Shown here piece after piece: positions 42,477 through 51,104 of a DNA stretch of 64,000 nucleotides. The notes beneath the pieces were generated by a model. That model made no database searches and was not told the origin of the DNA. It worked only from the letters and a program-made list of their open reading frames with translations. Each line of letters starts with the position of its first letter. Position 1 is the first letter of the stretch. The translations under genes and the position numbers were made by a program. The stretch is from the NCBI RefSeq assembly GCF_900476375.1, contig NZ_UPPP01000083.1, forward strand, positions 62,001 to 126,000, in the 5' to 3' direction. The DNA is from Allolucifera butyrica (GTDB lineage Bacteria > Bacillota > Negativicutes > Sporomusales > UPPP01).

Positions 42477-43079
42477 TCACCTTCTTTGTGGCAATACAGT
42501 AATCTTATAAGCGGGAATTCCCAGCCCTGCTTCGACAGCCTCCATTAGATCGGCCTTTACTTTGGAATCATAGGCACCGGCCGCAATTACGAGTATTCCT
42601 TTTATTACCGGTTTATCTTCCCGGACCGTCACAGGCCGGTCGACACCATTTTCCCGGCTCATGAGAACTTGCTCGCTTTCTTTGGTCTCCGTCGTCGTAC
42701 GAACCGCACCGTTTGTGTCTTTTTCCTGTACCGTCTTACTTTCCTTTACAACATTTTTATCATGTTCATAGGTACCGTTATCATCTAACGTAATACTGAC
42801 GGCAACGGAACCGGCTCCTTTTACTTGGGAAAGCAGATTTCCCATTTTGGCCTCCAGCTGCTCTTCATAGCTCCGGTTATTCCCGCTTTGATAGGGTATG
42901 GCCGGCGTATTTTCCACCTTGCTTTTAGTTGTTGGTACTTGAATGAGACCTCCCGCTAATAAAAGAAAAACACCCAGCAGTCCCAGAATGATAAGACGAG
43001 CGTTAATGACACCGTCGCGCACCAATTGAGCCGGCCAAACTTTTTTGACGCTGGCTATCATTTCATTGAAATTTCCCAT
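42477..43079 (-). CDS. spoIIIAG: Stage III sporulation protein AG
   Basis: Ring-forming component of the feeding channel. The 200 residues have one membrane helix (about 29-46), a Ser/Asn linker, then the ring-building domain with QLEAKMGNLLSQVKGAGSVAVSITLDD and PVIKGILVIAAGAYDSKVKADLMEAVEAGLGI. Long beta-insert VQEKDTNGAVRTTTETKE is typical. Confidence 0.95.
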   Translation of the reverse strand: MGNFNEMIASVKKVWPAQLVRDGVINARLIILGLLGVFLLLAGGLIQVPTTKSKVENTPAIPYQSGNNRSYEEQLEAKMGNLLSQVKGAGSVAVSITLDDNGTYEHDKNVVKESKTVQEKDTNGAVRTTTETKESEQVLMSRENGVDRPVTVREDKPVIKGILVIAAGAYDSKVKADLMEAVEAGLGIPAYKITVLPQRR

Positions 43080-43097
43080 TTAAAAGCCTCCTTTCGG

Positions 43098-43697
43098 TTA
43101 ATCCGGCATCGTTTCAATTTGAATTTGCTCCGGACGTAACTGATATAACTGAACAATGATATTTTGGATTTTCCTTTTCAGTGCCAAATCAATTTTGTTT
43201 TCTTCTTTTGCCGGCGCTTTATCAATGACTATTTTACGAATCGGTGCTTGAGCGGCATGATTTCCCGGACGAATCAGAATCTTAACACTCTCAATTTTAA
43301 CCGGACCATGTTCCGGTACCAGACTCGCCCGGACGGACACCTGGGCGCCGGCTACACCGTCAACCGCTTCTACCGTCGCCTGGATTTGCCTGGCCATATC
43401 CCTTTCATAAAGCTCCAAAGTCAACTGTTCTCGGGCCTGAGCCGTTTTCCGGGTCTCCGCCAGGATTTGCGCCGTTTGTCCGTTCGAAGACGGCATTGCC
43501 AGCATGGTTTCTTCTGCCCGCCACGGATGTTGCATCAGCTCGACAACCGGATTCAATATCGCCAGCATGATAAACAGGCCCATAATAACCCGCACAAAAC
43601 GCTGCATGTTACTGCGGGGCAATAAAAATTCCAAAAATACCGCAAACAGCACGATGAATATAACATTTTTCACCCACATACTGATCATGTCAAACAT
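43098..43697 (-). CDS. spoIIIAF: Stage III sporulation protein AF
   Basis: A 199-residue membrane protein with two N-terminal helices (about residues 6-22 and 34-54; FLLPRSNMQRFVRVIMGLFIMLAILNPVV) and a soluble C-terminal domain ending LYQLRPEQIQIETMPD. ATG at 43697 with AGGTG upstream is used; the GTG at 43706 is part of that site. Confidence 0.93.
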   Translation of the reverse strand: MFDMISMWVKNVIFIVLFAVFLEFLLPRSNMQRFVRVIMGLFIMLAILNPVVELMQHPWRAEETMLAMPSSNGQTAQILAETRKTAQAREQLTLELYERDMARQIQATVEAVDGVAGAQVSVRASLVPEHGPVKIESVKILIRPGNHAAQAPIRKIVIDKAPAKEENKIDLALKRKIQNIIVQLYQLRPEQIQIETMPD

Positions 43698-43728
43698 GCA
43701 AATCACCTGTTAAAATAAATTTCTGAGA

Positions 43729-44889
43729 CTACTTCAGCATCATGGTCACACTGCCCACACCTACAATCATGGTAATACTCAGAAAAAACATTAATGCCGC
43801 AGTTAAAACCGCCCCAAATGCCAAAAAAAGATTATTGCCAATCCCATCCAGACATTTGGCCATTTTCTCATCTCCCATGGGCTGAACCAGCGCACCGGAT
43901 ACTTTGATGACTAAAATCAAGGCAATCAACTTTATTAATGGCAATAAACATACTATTGCAATTACCATGACACCGAATATGCCCACTACATTTTTGAGAA
44001 ACAGGGAAGCGCCCATGACTAATTCCACCGTATCGGAAAACATTTTGCCAACTACCGGTATAAATGTTGTCGTAGCATACTTGGCCGTTCGCAGCGTGAC
44101 CCCGTCGGTCACACTCCCCGCTGCTCCCTGAACCGTGATTACACCGATAAAGGCCACCAGCGTCAATCCCAGAATAACCATGCTGGCTTGTTTAAACAGC
44201 GTGGTTAAATTGGTTAAACGATATTGGTCGGATAAATAATTAACACATTCTAAAACAGCCGTTAAAAAAATCAAGGGCAAAATCGCGTCCCGTACAACGA
44301 CACTAACCGTATTAACCACAAATAACATCAGCGGGGTAAACAATGCAGCCGAAGTAATTGCCCCTACCCCGGCTAAAAGCGATAATAACAACGGCAGCAG
44401 CGCTTCCATGAAGCCTACCATCATTCCCACCGTATTCCGGGCAATCGTAAGTATATTATAAAAAGCGGTTAGGGCAATCACCATCAGAAAAATAAAACAA
44501 ACACTATATGTCAGCAAGGCGATATTCGAGTCTTCAAAAGAATTTTGCAGATTGCGCAATAAGGTGCATAACACCACCAAAAAGAGCAGTTTTCCCATCA
44601 GATGAATATTGGTTGCCAGATCCCGGAACAGGCGTTCCCATAACATCCGTTTTATAGTATCCCAGTTAAAGTGAATGCCTTTCGTGCCAATTTCCCGGAC
44701 TGTCCCACTATTCAGCTGGGGAATTGTTTCATTCAATTCCCTGTTTATCTTGCTCACAAATTGATTGACTTGCCCGACGGATAATTGGTCAAACAATTGC
44801 CGGCTGATTTCTTCGTTATCTATGGGAGCGGCATAAACAAAACCGGACAACAGGACCAACAGCATCAAGGTCATTAAATATATTTTCAT
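43729..44889 (-). CDS. spoIIIAE: Stage III sporulation protein AE
   Basis: Polytopic membrane protein of 386 residues with a signal peptide and about eight helices. The conserved core GLTLVAFIGVITVQGAAGSVTDGVTLRTAKYATTTFIPVVGKMFSDTVELV matches the family. It belongs to the mother-cell side of the feeding channel. Confidence 0.96.
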   Translation of the reverse strand: MKIYLMTLMLLVLLSGFVYAAPIDNEEISRQLFDQLSVGQVNQFVSKINRELNETIPQLNSGTVREIGTKGIHFNWDTIKRMLWERLFRDLATNIHLMGKLLFLVVLCTLLRNLQNSFEDSNIALLTYSVCFIFLMVIALTAFYNILTIARNTVGMMVGFMEALLPLLLSLLAGVGAITSAALFTPLMLFVVNTVSVVVRDAILPLIFLTAVLECVNYLSDQYRLTNLTTLFKQASMVILGLTLVAFIGVITVQGAAGSVTDGVTLRTAKYATTTFIPVVGKMFSDTVELVMGASLFLKNVVGIFGVMVIAIVCLLPLIKLIALILVIKVSGALVQPMGDEKMAKCLDGIGNNLFLAFGAVLTAALMFFLSITMIVGVGSVTMMLK

Positions 44890-44902
44890 ATAAATTCCTC
44901 AC

Positions 44903-45289
44903 TCACGGAATCAACCTTACAATCGTATCGAGCACCAGCGCGATAATCGGTATTGCCATAATCATGACCATAATCTTGCCGGCAAATTCAATTTTACTGG
45001 CTACTGCCCCTTCGCCGGCATCCTTGCATACTTGAGAACCAAACTCGGTTATGTAGGCAATGCCGATTATCTTAAGAATGGTATTCAGATACATTTGACT
45101 AATGTTTGCCTTATCCGCCAGATCGCGAAACAAATCCAGCACCGCCTGAATCTTGGACAAAACCAGCAGAAAAATCATAATTGCCAAAGTCAGACTTAAT
45201 TGCACGGCAAGTTCCGGCCGTTGCTGCCGTACTACCAGGATCAGGAGCGTGACAACAAAACCTAACCCGATAATCTGAATCATTTCCAT
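44903..45289 (-). CDS. spoIIIAD: Stage III sporulation protein AD
   Basis: A 128-residue protein with about four helices. Family marks are QIIGLGFVVTLLILVVRQQRPELAVQLSL and YLNTILKIIGIAYITEFGSQVCKDAGEGAVASKIEFAGKI. ATG at 45289 preferred to 45298. It pairs with SpoIIIAC, to which it is related. Confidence 0.95.
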   Translation of the reverse strand: MEMIQIIGLGFVVTLLILVVRQQRPELAVQLSLTLAIMIFLLVLSKIQAVLDLFRDLADKANISQMYLNTILKIIGIAYITEFGSQVCKDAGEGAVASKIEFAGKIMVMIMAIPIIALVLDTIVRLIP

Positions 45290-45301
45290 GCCGCCCACTC
45301 C

Positions 45302-45499
45302 CTAAAAAAGTTTAAACACATCCTGCACGGTGGTAAATAATCGTCCCAGCAGCTGGACAACCCAGATCAATACAACGGCAAAGCCGGCCAGGGTGCACAA
45401 ATGAGCCATATCTTCCTTTCCTGCCTGCTTTAAGGCCGTGTGAAAAACAGAAATCAATATACCGATACCGGCTATTTTGAAAAGTATATCCAAGCTCAC
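45302..45499 (-). CDS. spoIIIAC: Stage III sporulation protein AC
   Basis: A 65-residue, two-helix protein: LDILFKIAGIGILISVFHTALKQAGKEDMAHLCTLAGFAVVLIWVV fits the family throughout. GTG at 45499 is chosen with AAGGAG 8 bases upstream; the codon at 45508 overlaps the site. Confidence 0.95.
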   Translation of the reverse strand: MSLDILFKIAGIGILISVFHTALKQAGKEDMAHLCTLAGFAVVLIWVVQLLGRLFTTVQDVFKLF

Positions 45500-45515
45500 C
45501 CCCGACACTCCTTCC

Positions 45516-46037
45516 TCATATCAAAATAATTACTAAAGCCAACCCGCTGCAGATTCCCAAATAGCGGTACATTTTTACATTCTGTTCTTTGAATGACAAG
45601 GCTTCCCGTTCGATTTTTCGCAATTCCTCCTGCGCTAAAGAAAGATATTGGAATTGCTCCTGCCGGTCGGTCGTCCCCAAGTTGGCTGCTAAATTAAATA
45701 ATATTTCGATTTCCGGTTTATTAAGGCACAGCCGGTTTTGATTTTCTTTTAATTTCTGCTGCATCACTTCCAGGGGAGATAGCCAGCCTTTTTGCCTGAG
45801 CAGAGTTGCTATATCCCGGAACAGATCAGCTACGGAGCCCTCCATGCCGGCGGCGCACTTTTCCAGGGCTTCCGGCAAAGGGGCAGCAACATAGTTAATA
45901 TACGACTTTAAGGAAACCAGACAATTTATTAGTTGCGTGATTTGTTTGGGCCGCTCGCTGGAGCGCCATGCCAGCTTAAAGCCGATGCATGTGCCTGAGG
46001 TTATGATTAAAATACTGCCGATTACTTTTAACCACAT
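45516..46037 (-). CDS. spoIIIAB: Stage III sporulation protein AB
   Basis: A 173-residue membrane-anchored protein with helices at both ends. MWLKVIGSILIITSGTCIGFKLAW starts it; the central domain has the LPEALEKCA segment; it ends YLGICSGLALVIILI. Overlaps spoIIIAA by 10 bases. Confidence 0.95.
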   Translation of the reverse strand: MWLKVIGSILIITSGTCIGFKLAWRSSERPKQITQLINCLVSLKSYINYVAAPLPEALEKCAAGMEGSVADLFRDIATLLRQKGWLSPLEVMQQKLKENQNRLCLNKPEIEILFNLAANLGTTDRQEQFQYLSLAQEELRKIEREALSFKEQNVKMYRYLGICSGLALVIILI

Positions 46038-47038
46038 ATTTTTACCCCTTTTCTTAGCAAATACAGCATTTTGCCGGTTTGGGCATCCGTGATTTCTTTG
46101 ACCGTCCCCGGTTGCGGCGTATCATTCAGGATAATATAACGGTGAAAATACAGCCGTTTTATCAACTCGCCCACATAAGGGCGATTCAATATATCCTCAA
46201 TACTCTGGCCATGCACGGTGGTTATTACACTGGTGCCGGCATGGATTGCTTCACAAATTGCCTCTGTATCTTCTTCCCGGCCCAATTCATCGGTAATAAT
46301 TACCTGAGGCGCCATAGAACGGATTAACATAAGCATGCCATGGGCTTTTAAACAACCATCCAATACATCGACCCGCTCTCCCAGATCGACGGACGGCACC
46401 CCCTGGACACAAGCGGCAATTTCCGAACGTTCATCAACAATTCCCACCTGGGCGCCGGGGAAATTATATCTGGCGTCGCCCGTACTGATATGGCGCGCCA
46501 AGTCTCGCAAAATTGTTGTCTTGCCGCAACGCGGCGGCGATATAATTAACGAATTTAGAATTTTTTTTCCGGCAAGGATATAGGGAAAGATCAGGTCGGC
46601 ACAGCCCGTTACTTCGCGAGCCAGCCGGATATTCAAAGAACTGACGCATTTAAACGTCTTTACCCGTCCTTCATAAAATACAACTTGTCCGGCCACTCCC
46701 ACCCGGTGTCCGCCTTGCAGCGTTAAAAAACCGGCTCTTAGTTCTTCTTCAAACGCGTAAATTGAATTCTGGCACATCAATAAAAGAGATTTATGAATGT
46801 CGTCCGGTTTGCATAGATAAGCCTGTTGTCTTTCCTGAACAGGCTGCCCGCAATTTCCCAGCATTACGTCACCACTTTGGCTACGTAATAACAGCGGCTG
46901 GCTGATCCGCAGACGGATCTCCGTTGTCCGGTGCAGTATTTCTGAAGGAACGGATTCAAATATTGCGGTAAGATTAGCCGGCAATACGGGATAGATAGAA
47001 GATTTTAATACTGGGTTCATGTCTATCACGTCATCCAC
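46028..47038 (-). CDS. spoIIIAA: Stage III sporulation protein AA, ATPase
   Basis: Secretion-type ATPase of the feeding channel, 336 residues. Walker A lies in SPPRCGKTTILRDLAR (about 165-180), Walker B in VIITDELGREEDTEAI (about 246-261) and the following GTSVITTVHGQ motif is intact. GTG codons at 47038 and 47029 and ATG 47020 are all possible starts downstream of AAAGGG. First gene of spoIIIAA-AH. Confidence 0.96.
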   Translation of the reverse strand: MDDVIDMNPVLKSSIYPVLPANLTAIFESVPSEILHRTTEIRLRISQPLLLRSQSGDVMLGNCGQPVQERQQAYLCKPDDIHKSLLLMCQNSIYAFEEELRAGFLTLQGGHRVGVAGQVVFYEGRVKTFKCVSSLNIRLAREVTGCADLIFPYILAGKKILNSLIISPPRCGKTTILRDLARHISTGDARYNFPGAQVGIVDERSEIAACVQGVPSVDLGERVDVLDGCLKAHGMLMLIRSMAPQVIITDELGREEDTEAICEAIHAGTSVITTVHGQSIEDILNRPYVGELIKRLYFHRYIILNDTPQPGTVKEITDAQTGKMLYLLRKGVKICG

Positions 47039-47050
47039 CCTTTCTTTACA

Positions 47051-47078
47051 TAGATATGGACAAAACCCAACTTTATGC
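47051..47078 (-). promoter_or_regulatory. Possible sigma-E promoter of spoIIIA
   Basis: Minus-strand GCATAAA (47072-47078), 13 bases, then CATATCTA (47051-47058). This is a partial match to the mother-cell sigma-E consensus; the position just before spoIIIAA fits expectation. Confidence 0.35.
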
Positions 47079-47090
47079 CAATAAATAAAA

Positions 47091-47115
47091 AAAATTCCCG
47101 ACCTGGTCGGGAATT
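47091..47115 (-). terminator. Terminator of the YgiQ-like gene
   Basis: ATTCCCGACC / GGTCGGGAAT stem with one-base loop and a following minus-strand run of eight T. Confidence 0.9.
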
Positions 47116-47127
47116 ACGGTTTTGAAA

Positions 47128-48999
47128 CTATTTTCTTTTTTTGCCGGCCTTAGCCGTTGGCCGTTGCTTATGCCGCTGCCGGGAAAACGGCTTCTCACCG
47201 GCCCGTACCCGGGGACGGATCAAACATTTAGGGCCAAAGCCGATTAAATCCTGACGGTTTGCCTTTTCCAGAGCCTCATATACCAGGGAATAATTCTTCG
47301 GATCCCGATACTGCATTAAGGCCCGCTGCAGTCTTTTTTCATGCGGCTCTTTAGCAACATACACTTTTTCGCCGGTTAACGGATTCAGCCCGGTGTAATA
47401 CATACAGGTGGATAAACTGCCCGGTGTGGGAATAAAATCCTGCACCTGTTCCGGATGATAATTGAGATCACGGATAAATTCCGCCAGTTCTACCGCTTCC
47501 CGCAGTCCGGCCCCGGGATGACTTGACATAAAATAGGGCACCAGATATTGCTCTTTGCCCAATTCCCGGTTGACCTGCTGGTAAGCTTTCATAAACTTTA
47601 AATAAACATCTTTACCGGCTTTGCCCATGAGCCGGGTTACCTTAGCCGAAACATGTTCCGGCGCAACTTTCAATTGACCGCTGACATGATACTGGCATAA
47701 TTCCCGTAAAAACACATCATCCTTGGCGGCCAGTAAATAGTCATACCGCAGACCGGAACGCACAAAGACCTTTTTTACGCCTGGTAAATTGCGCAAAATC
47801 CGCAACAATTGTAAATAATCGGCGTGGTCGGCCTTTAAATTCCGGCACGGCTCGGGATATAAGCATTGCCGGTTGCGGCAGGTACCCCGTTCCGTTTGTT
47901 CCTGACAGGCCGGCAACCGGAAATTAGCCGTAGGACCGCCCACATCATGGATGTATCCCTTAAAATCAGGCAGGCTGGTCAGTATTTTTGCTTCCTTAAT
48001 AATGGAATCCAGGCTGCGGCTTTGTATCATCCTGCCTTGATGCGATACAATGGCGCAGAAGGAACAACCGCCAAAACAGCCGCGGTGACTGACCAGACTA
48101 AATTTGACCTCCTGGATTGCAGGGACTCCACCCGCCGCTTCATAAACGGGATGATAGGTCCGCTGAAAGGGTAGTTCATAAATTTCATCCATTTCAGCCG
48201 TAGTTAACGGCAAAGCCGGCGGATTTTGCACCACATACGTTTCGCCGTGGTTCTGAACAATCCTTTTACCCCGGACCGGGTCCTGCTCCAAATACTGAAC
48301 CTGAAAAGCCGCGGCAAATTTTGTTTTGTCCCGGCAAATCGCTTCATAATCCGGAACCTCGACATAATCCCAAACCGTATCCAATGTATCCGTCAAATAA
48401 CAGGTTCCCTGAACACTGTGAATATCCCCGGCCTTGATTCCGGCCGCCAGTTGAGCGGCAATTTCTTTGATTTGTTTTTCTCCCATACCGTAGACCAATA
48501 AATCCGCCCGGCTGTCAATCAATATAGAACGGCGGATTTTATCCGACCAGTAATCATAATGAGCAAATCGTCTAAGGCTGGCTTCGATCCCGCCGATAAT
48601 TAACGGAACATCCTTCCACAATTCCCGGATCCGGTTACCATATACGATGGTTGCCCTGTCCGGACGGCACCCCGCCCGGCCGCCCGGCGAATAGTTATCT
48701 TTGCTGCGAATCTTTTTAGCCGCAGTATATTTATTTAACATGGAATCCAGATTGCCTGCCGATACCAGCACGCCCAGGCGGGGTTTGCCTAGTTTTTTAA
48801 AATCGGCGGTCGAACGCCAGTCAGGCTGGGCAATCATCCCCACCCGGTAGCCCTGCTTTTCCAGCAGCCGGCAGATAATAGCCGGCCCAAAACTGGGGTG
48901 GTCTACATACGCATCGCCGCTGACAAATAAAAAATCCAGCTGGCTCCAACCGCGCCTTTCCATATCTTGCCGCGAAATTGGCAAAAAATCATTCTTCAT
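47128..48999 (-). CDS. YgiQ family radical SAM protein
   Basis: A 623-residue radical SAM enzyme of unknown substrate. The N-terminal domain opens [34 protein letters not shown], as in YgiQ. The 4Fe-4S motif is [13 protein letters not shown] (Cys-x3-Cys-x2-Cys, about residue 306). A basic Lys/Arg-rich tail ([17 protein letters not shown]) ends the protein. Followed by its own terminator, it is likely the last gene after rodZ. Confidence 0.93.
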   Translation of the reverse strand: MKNDFLPISRQDMERRGWSQLDFLFVSGDAYVDHPSFGPAIICRLLEKQGYRVGMIAQPDWRSTADFKKLGKPRLGVLVSAGNLDSMLNKYTAAKKIRSKDNYSPGGRAGCRPDRATIVYGNRIRELWKDVPLIIGGIEASLRRFAHYDYWSDKIRRSILIDSRADLLVYGMGEKQIKEIAAQLAAGIKAGDIHSVQGTCYLTDTLDTVWDYVEVPDYEAICRDKTKFAAAFQVQYLEQDPVRGKRIVQNHGETYVVQNPPALPLTTAEMDEIYELPFQRTYHPVYEAAGGVPAIQEVKFSLVSHRGCFGGCSFCAIVSHQGRMIQSRSLDSIIKEAKILTSLPDFKGYIHDVGGPTANFRLPACQEQTERGTCRNRQCLYPEPCRNLKADHADYLQLLRILRNLPGVKKVFVRSGLRYDYLLAAKDDVFLRELCQYHVSGQLKVAPEHVSAKVTRLMGKAGKDVYLKFMKAYQQVNRELGKEQYLVPYFMSSHPGAGLREAVELAEFIRDLNYHPEQVQDFIPTPGSLSTCMYYTGLNPLTGEKVYVAKEPHEKRLQRALMQYRDPKNYSLVYEALEKANRQDLIGFGPKCLIRPRVRAGEKPFSRQRHKQRPTAKAGKKRK

Positions 49000-49058
49000 T
49001 GTCGGTTACCTCGCTAAAAATAGAAGAGACCCAACGTGAGCCAAGTCTCTTCCGTCTT

Positions 49059-49233
49059 GAGCCTGCTTAAAAGATGCAGATACTAGGCGCGGCGAGCATT
49101 CGAACGAAGGCGTACTTAGGCGTACGCTGAGTGTGAACGCGCAGCCGCAACAACGTAGGTCCCACATTTCGCAATGATTGTCGAGTGACAGAGGATTGCG
49201 AAAAATGGGATTGATGCGCTTTTAAGCAGGCTC
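49059..49233. repeat. MITE-like inverted-repeat element, family A, copy 2
   Basis: 175 bp with GAGCCTGCTTAAAAG / CTTTTAAGCAGGCTC ends; inner sequence is the reverse complement of copy 1 at 40362-40532 with small differences. It begins 3 bases after the rodZ stop codon, in the rodZ-ygiQ gap. Confidence 0.88.
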
Positions 49234-49236
49234 ATC

Positions 49237-50019
49237 TTAATGAGAAACAGGAGCGGCAGAATATGTTTTTAGCACTACATCCCCGTCTCCGCCTAATTTT
49301 TCCTGGGGCTTGCCGTTATATACCAGATCAACGCTGCCGGCATTGCCGAATTTGACCACGATCTTTTTCTCCGCCTCCCAGGTAAGTGTTTCGCCTTTTC
49401 TAGGAATTCCTTCGTAAATTTCCTTCCCGTCGGCAACCACCCGCGTCCAGCATTCGCCCGAATATTTTGCCTGCAGAACAACCGGCTTCGCTTGAGGAGA
49501 TTGCACAGGAGCCGGTGTGGTTGGCGGCGGAACCGGCGCCGGACGAATCGGAACCGGAGCAGGCGCCGGATTCGCTTGCTGAATTGGCGCCGGAACCGTA
49601 GGCTGTCCGCCGGACAAATAGAAACCAGCGGCGACGGCCAGCCCTACGACAACCACACCTAAAAGCAATTTAGGCATTTTCGATTTTGGTTTATCGGCTT
49701 GATCTTCATCGTTTTCTTCATCCGTATTTTCCGTTTTGGCGTTTATACCGACCGCGACTCCCTGTCCCTGTCCTTGTCCTTGTCCTTGTCCTTGACTTTG
49801 ACGATACAAATCAACCATTTGATCGCCTTTCAGCCCGAGAAAATTAGCATAGTTGCGGATGAATCCTTTCAAATAGACCTCACCAGGAACGATCTTATAA
49901 TTGCCTTCCTCAATCGCCGTGAGATAAAGAGCCCGGATGCTGGTTCCATTTTCCACATCCTTAATGGATAGGCCTTTTTTCTCCCGTTCTTCGCGCAGTA
50001 CTTCACCCACCGTTGGCAT
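49237..50019 (-). CDS. rodZ: RodZ-like cytoskeletal protein
   Basis: Membrane protein linking MreB to cell-shape control. The 260 residues have an N-terminal HTH (VGEVLREEREKKGLSIKDVENGTSI, residues 3-27) with LKGFIRNYANFLGL, a charged region, one membrane helix (about 117-137), a Pro-rich stretch and a C-terminal DUF4115 domain (CWTRVVADGKEIYEG). Between the HTH and the helix a Gln-Gly repeat (QGQGQGQGQG near 77-86) is encoded by a hexanucleotide repeat. Overlaps mnmH by 17 bases. Confidence 0.92.
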   Translation of the reverse strand: MPTVGEVLREEREKKGLSIKDVENGTSIRALYLTAIEEGNYKIVPGEVYLKGFIRNYANFLGLKGDQMVDLYRQSQGQGQGQGQGQGVAVGINAKTENTDEENDEDQADKPKSKMPKLLLGVVVVGLAVAAGFYLSGGQPTVPAPIQQANPAPAPVPIRPAPVPPPTTPAPVQSPQAKPVVLQAKYSGECWTRVVADGKEIYEGIPRKGETLTWEAEKKIVVKFGNAGSVDLVYNGKPQEKLGGDGDVVLKTYSAAPVSH

Positions 50020-51067
50020 AATTAAGCCTCCTGTCCTTTTTCAAATAACCAATGATTTGATTGGCCGCCTGCACTAAATCATTGGCATTTACTTTTAAAT
50101 CAAAATAATCGCCGGCAACTTCTTCATAACCATATAAAGGATCATAATAATCCGTTAATAAAATTACAACTGCCTCTTCCAGCTTACCTGCAGTAAAACT
50201 TGCCATAAGCTGCCGGGATTTTTTTTCCCCCAGTCGCTTTTTCAAGGATTGAATCGCCGCGAAAATAGCTTCCGTATTGGCGCCTGTTCCCATATACTCG
50301 GCAAGCAGGCGCTGGATACGAACCGGAAGATCGGCCTGTACCAGTATTTTTTTCCCCTTTTGCATCGCTGCATAAAAAACATCCGGTAAATAGACATTGC
50401 CGATTCGTTTACTTTCACACTCCACAACAATAAACGGCTGCCCGTTCAGAGATTGCAGCAGGTTAAGCAGCTGCGCGTCGAAGTTTTTTGCACTGGCCGG
50501 CATTCCCAGTCCAATTTGACCGAAAATAGACCCGCGATGATTGGCCAACCCTTCCAGGTCAATCACCGGAATTCCCTGCCGGGACAGCAGGGAAAGCAGC
50601 CCGGTTTTGCCGACTCCGGTCGAACCGCACAATACTACAATTTCAGGGTTTATTTGGAAATCCTGCAAGCTTTCTAAAACATACCGGCGGTATGCTTTAT
50701 AGCCTCCCCGTAATTGCCATGACGGGATTCCCATAAGTTCCAGGATACTGACAACCGAACGGGACCGCAATCCGCCGCGCCAGCAATAAACAATCAGAGG
50801 TTGTCCCAGAGCGGTATAGTGGCGGACCTGTTTGACCAGTTCAGGCAGTTTCGTGGAAACAATGGCCAAGCCCCGTTCTTTCGCATCGTCCGCACTGACT
50901 TTATGATAAACCGTTCCGACTTCGGCCCGCTCTTCATCCGTAAACAAAGGAATGTTAACGGCTCCGGGAATATGGCCGGCGGCGAACTCGCCGGGAGAAC
51001 GCGTATCAATATAGACTGGGTTATTTAAAACTCTGGCGTGTTCAAAATCAATCACTTTATGCAACAT
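50003..51067 (-). CDS. mnmH: tRNA 2-selenouridine synthase
   Basis: Replaces sulfur by selenium in the wobble mnm5s2U of tRNAs using selenophosphate. The 354 residues have an N-terminal rhodanese domain (IDTRSPGEFAAGHIPGAVNIP; active Cys in VYCWRGGLRSRS near residue 96) and a P-loop domain (CGSTGVGKTGLL near 148). Implies selenophosphate synthetase elsewhere in the genome. Confidence 0.95.
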   Translation of the reverse strand: MLHKVIDFEHARVLNNPVYIDTRSPGEFAAGHIPGAVNIPLFTDEERAEVGTVYHKVSADDAKERGLAIVSTKLPELVKQVRHYTALGQPLIVYCWRGGLRSRSVVSILELMGIPSWQLRGGYKAYRRYVLESLQDFQINPEIVVLCGSTGVGKTGLLSLLSRQGIPVIDLEGLANHRGSIFGQIGLGMPASAKNFDAQLLNLLQSLNGQPFIVVECESKRIGNVYLPDVFYAAMQKGKKILVQADLPVRIQRLLAEYMGTGANTEAIFAAIQSLKKRLGEKKSRQLMASFTAGKLEEAVVILLTDYYDPLYGYEEVAGDYFDLKVNANDLVQAANQIIGYLKKDRRLNYANGG

Positions 51068-51104
51068 ATATCACCACATATACTTATCATCTAGTTTACC
51101 CAAA

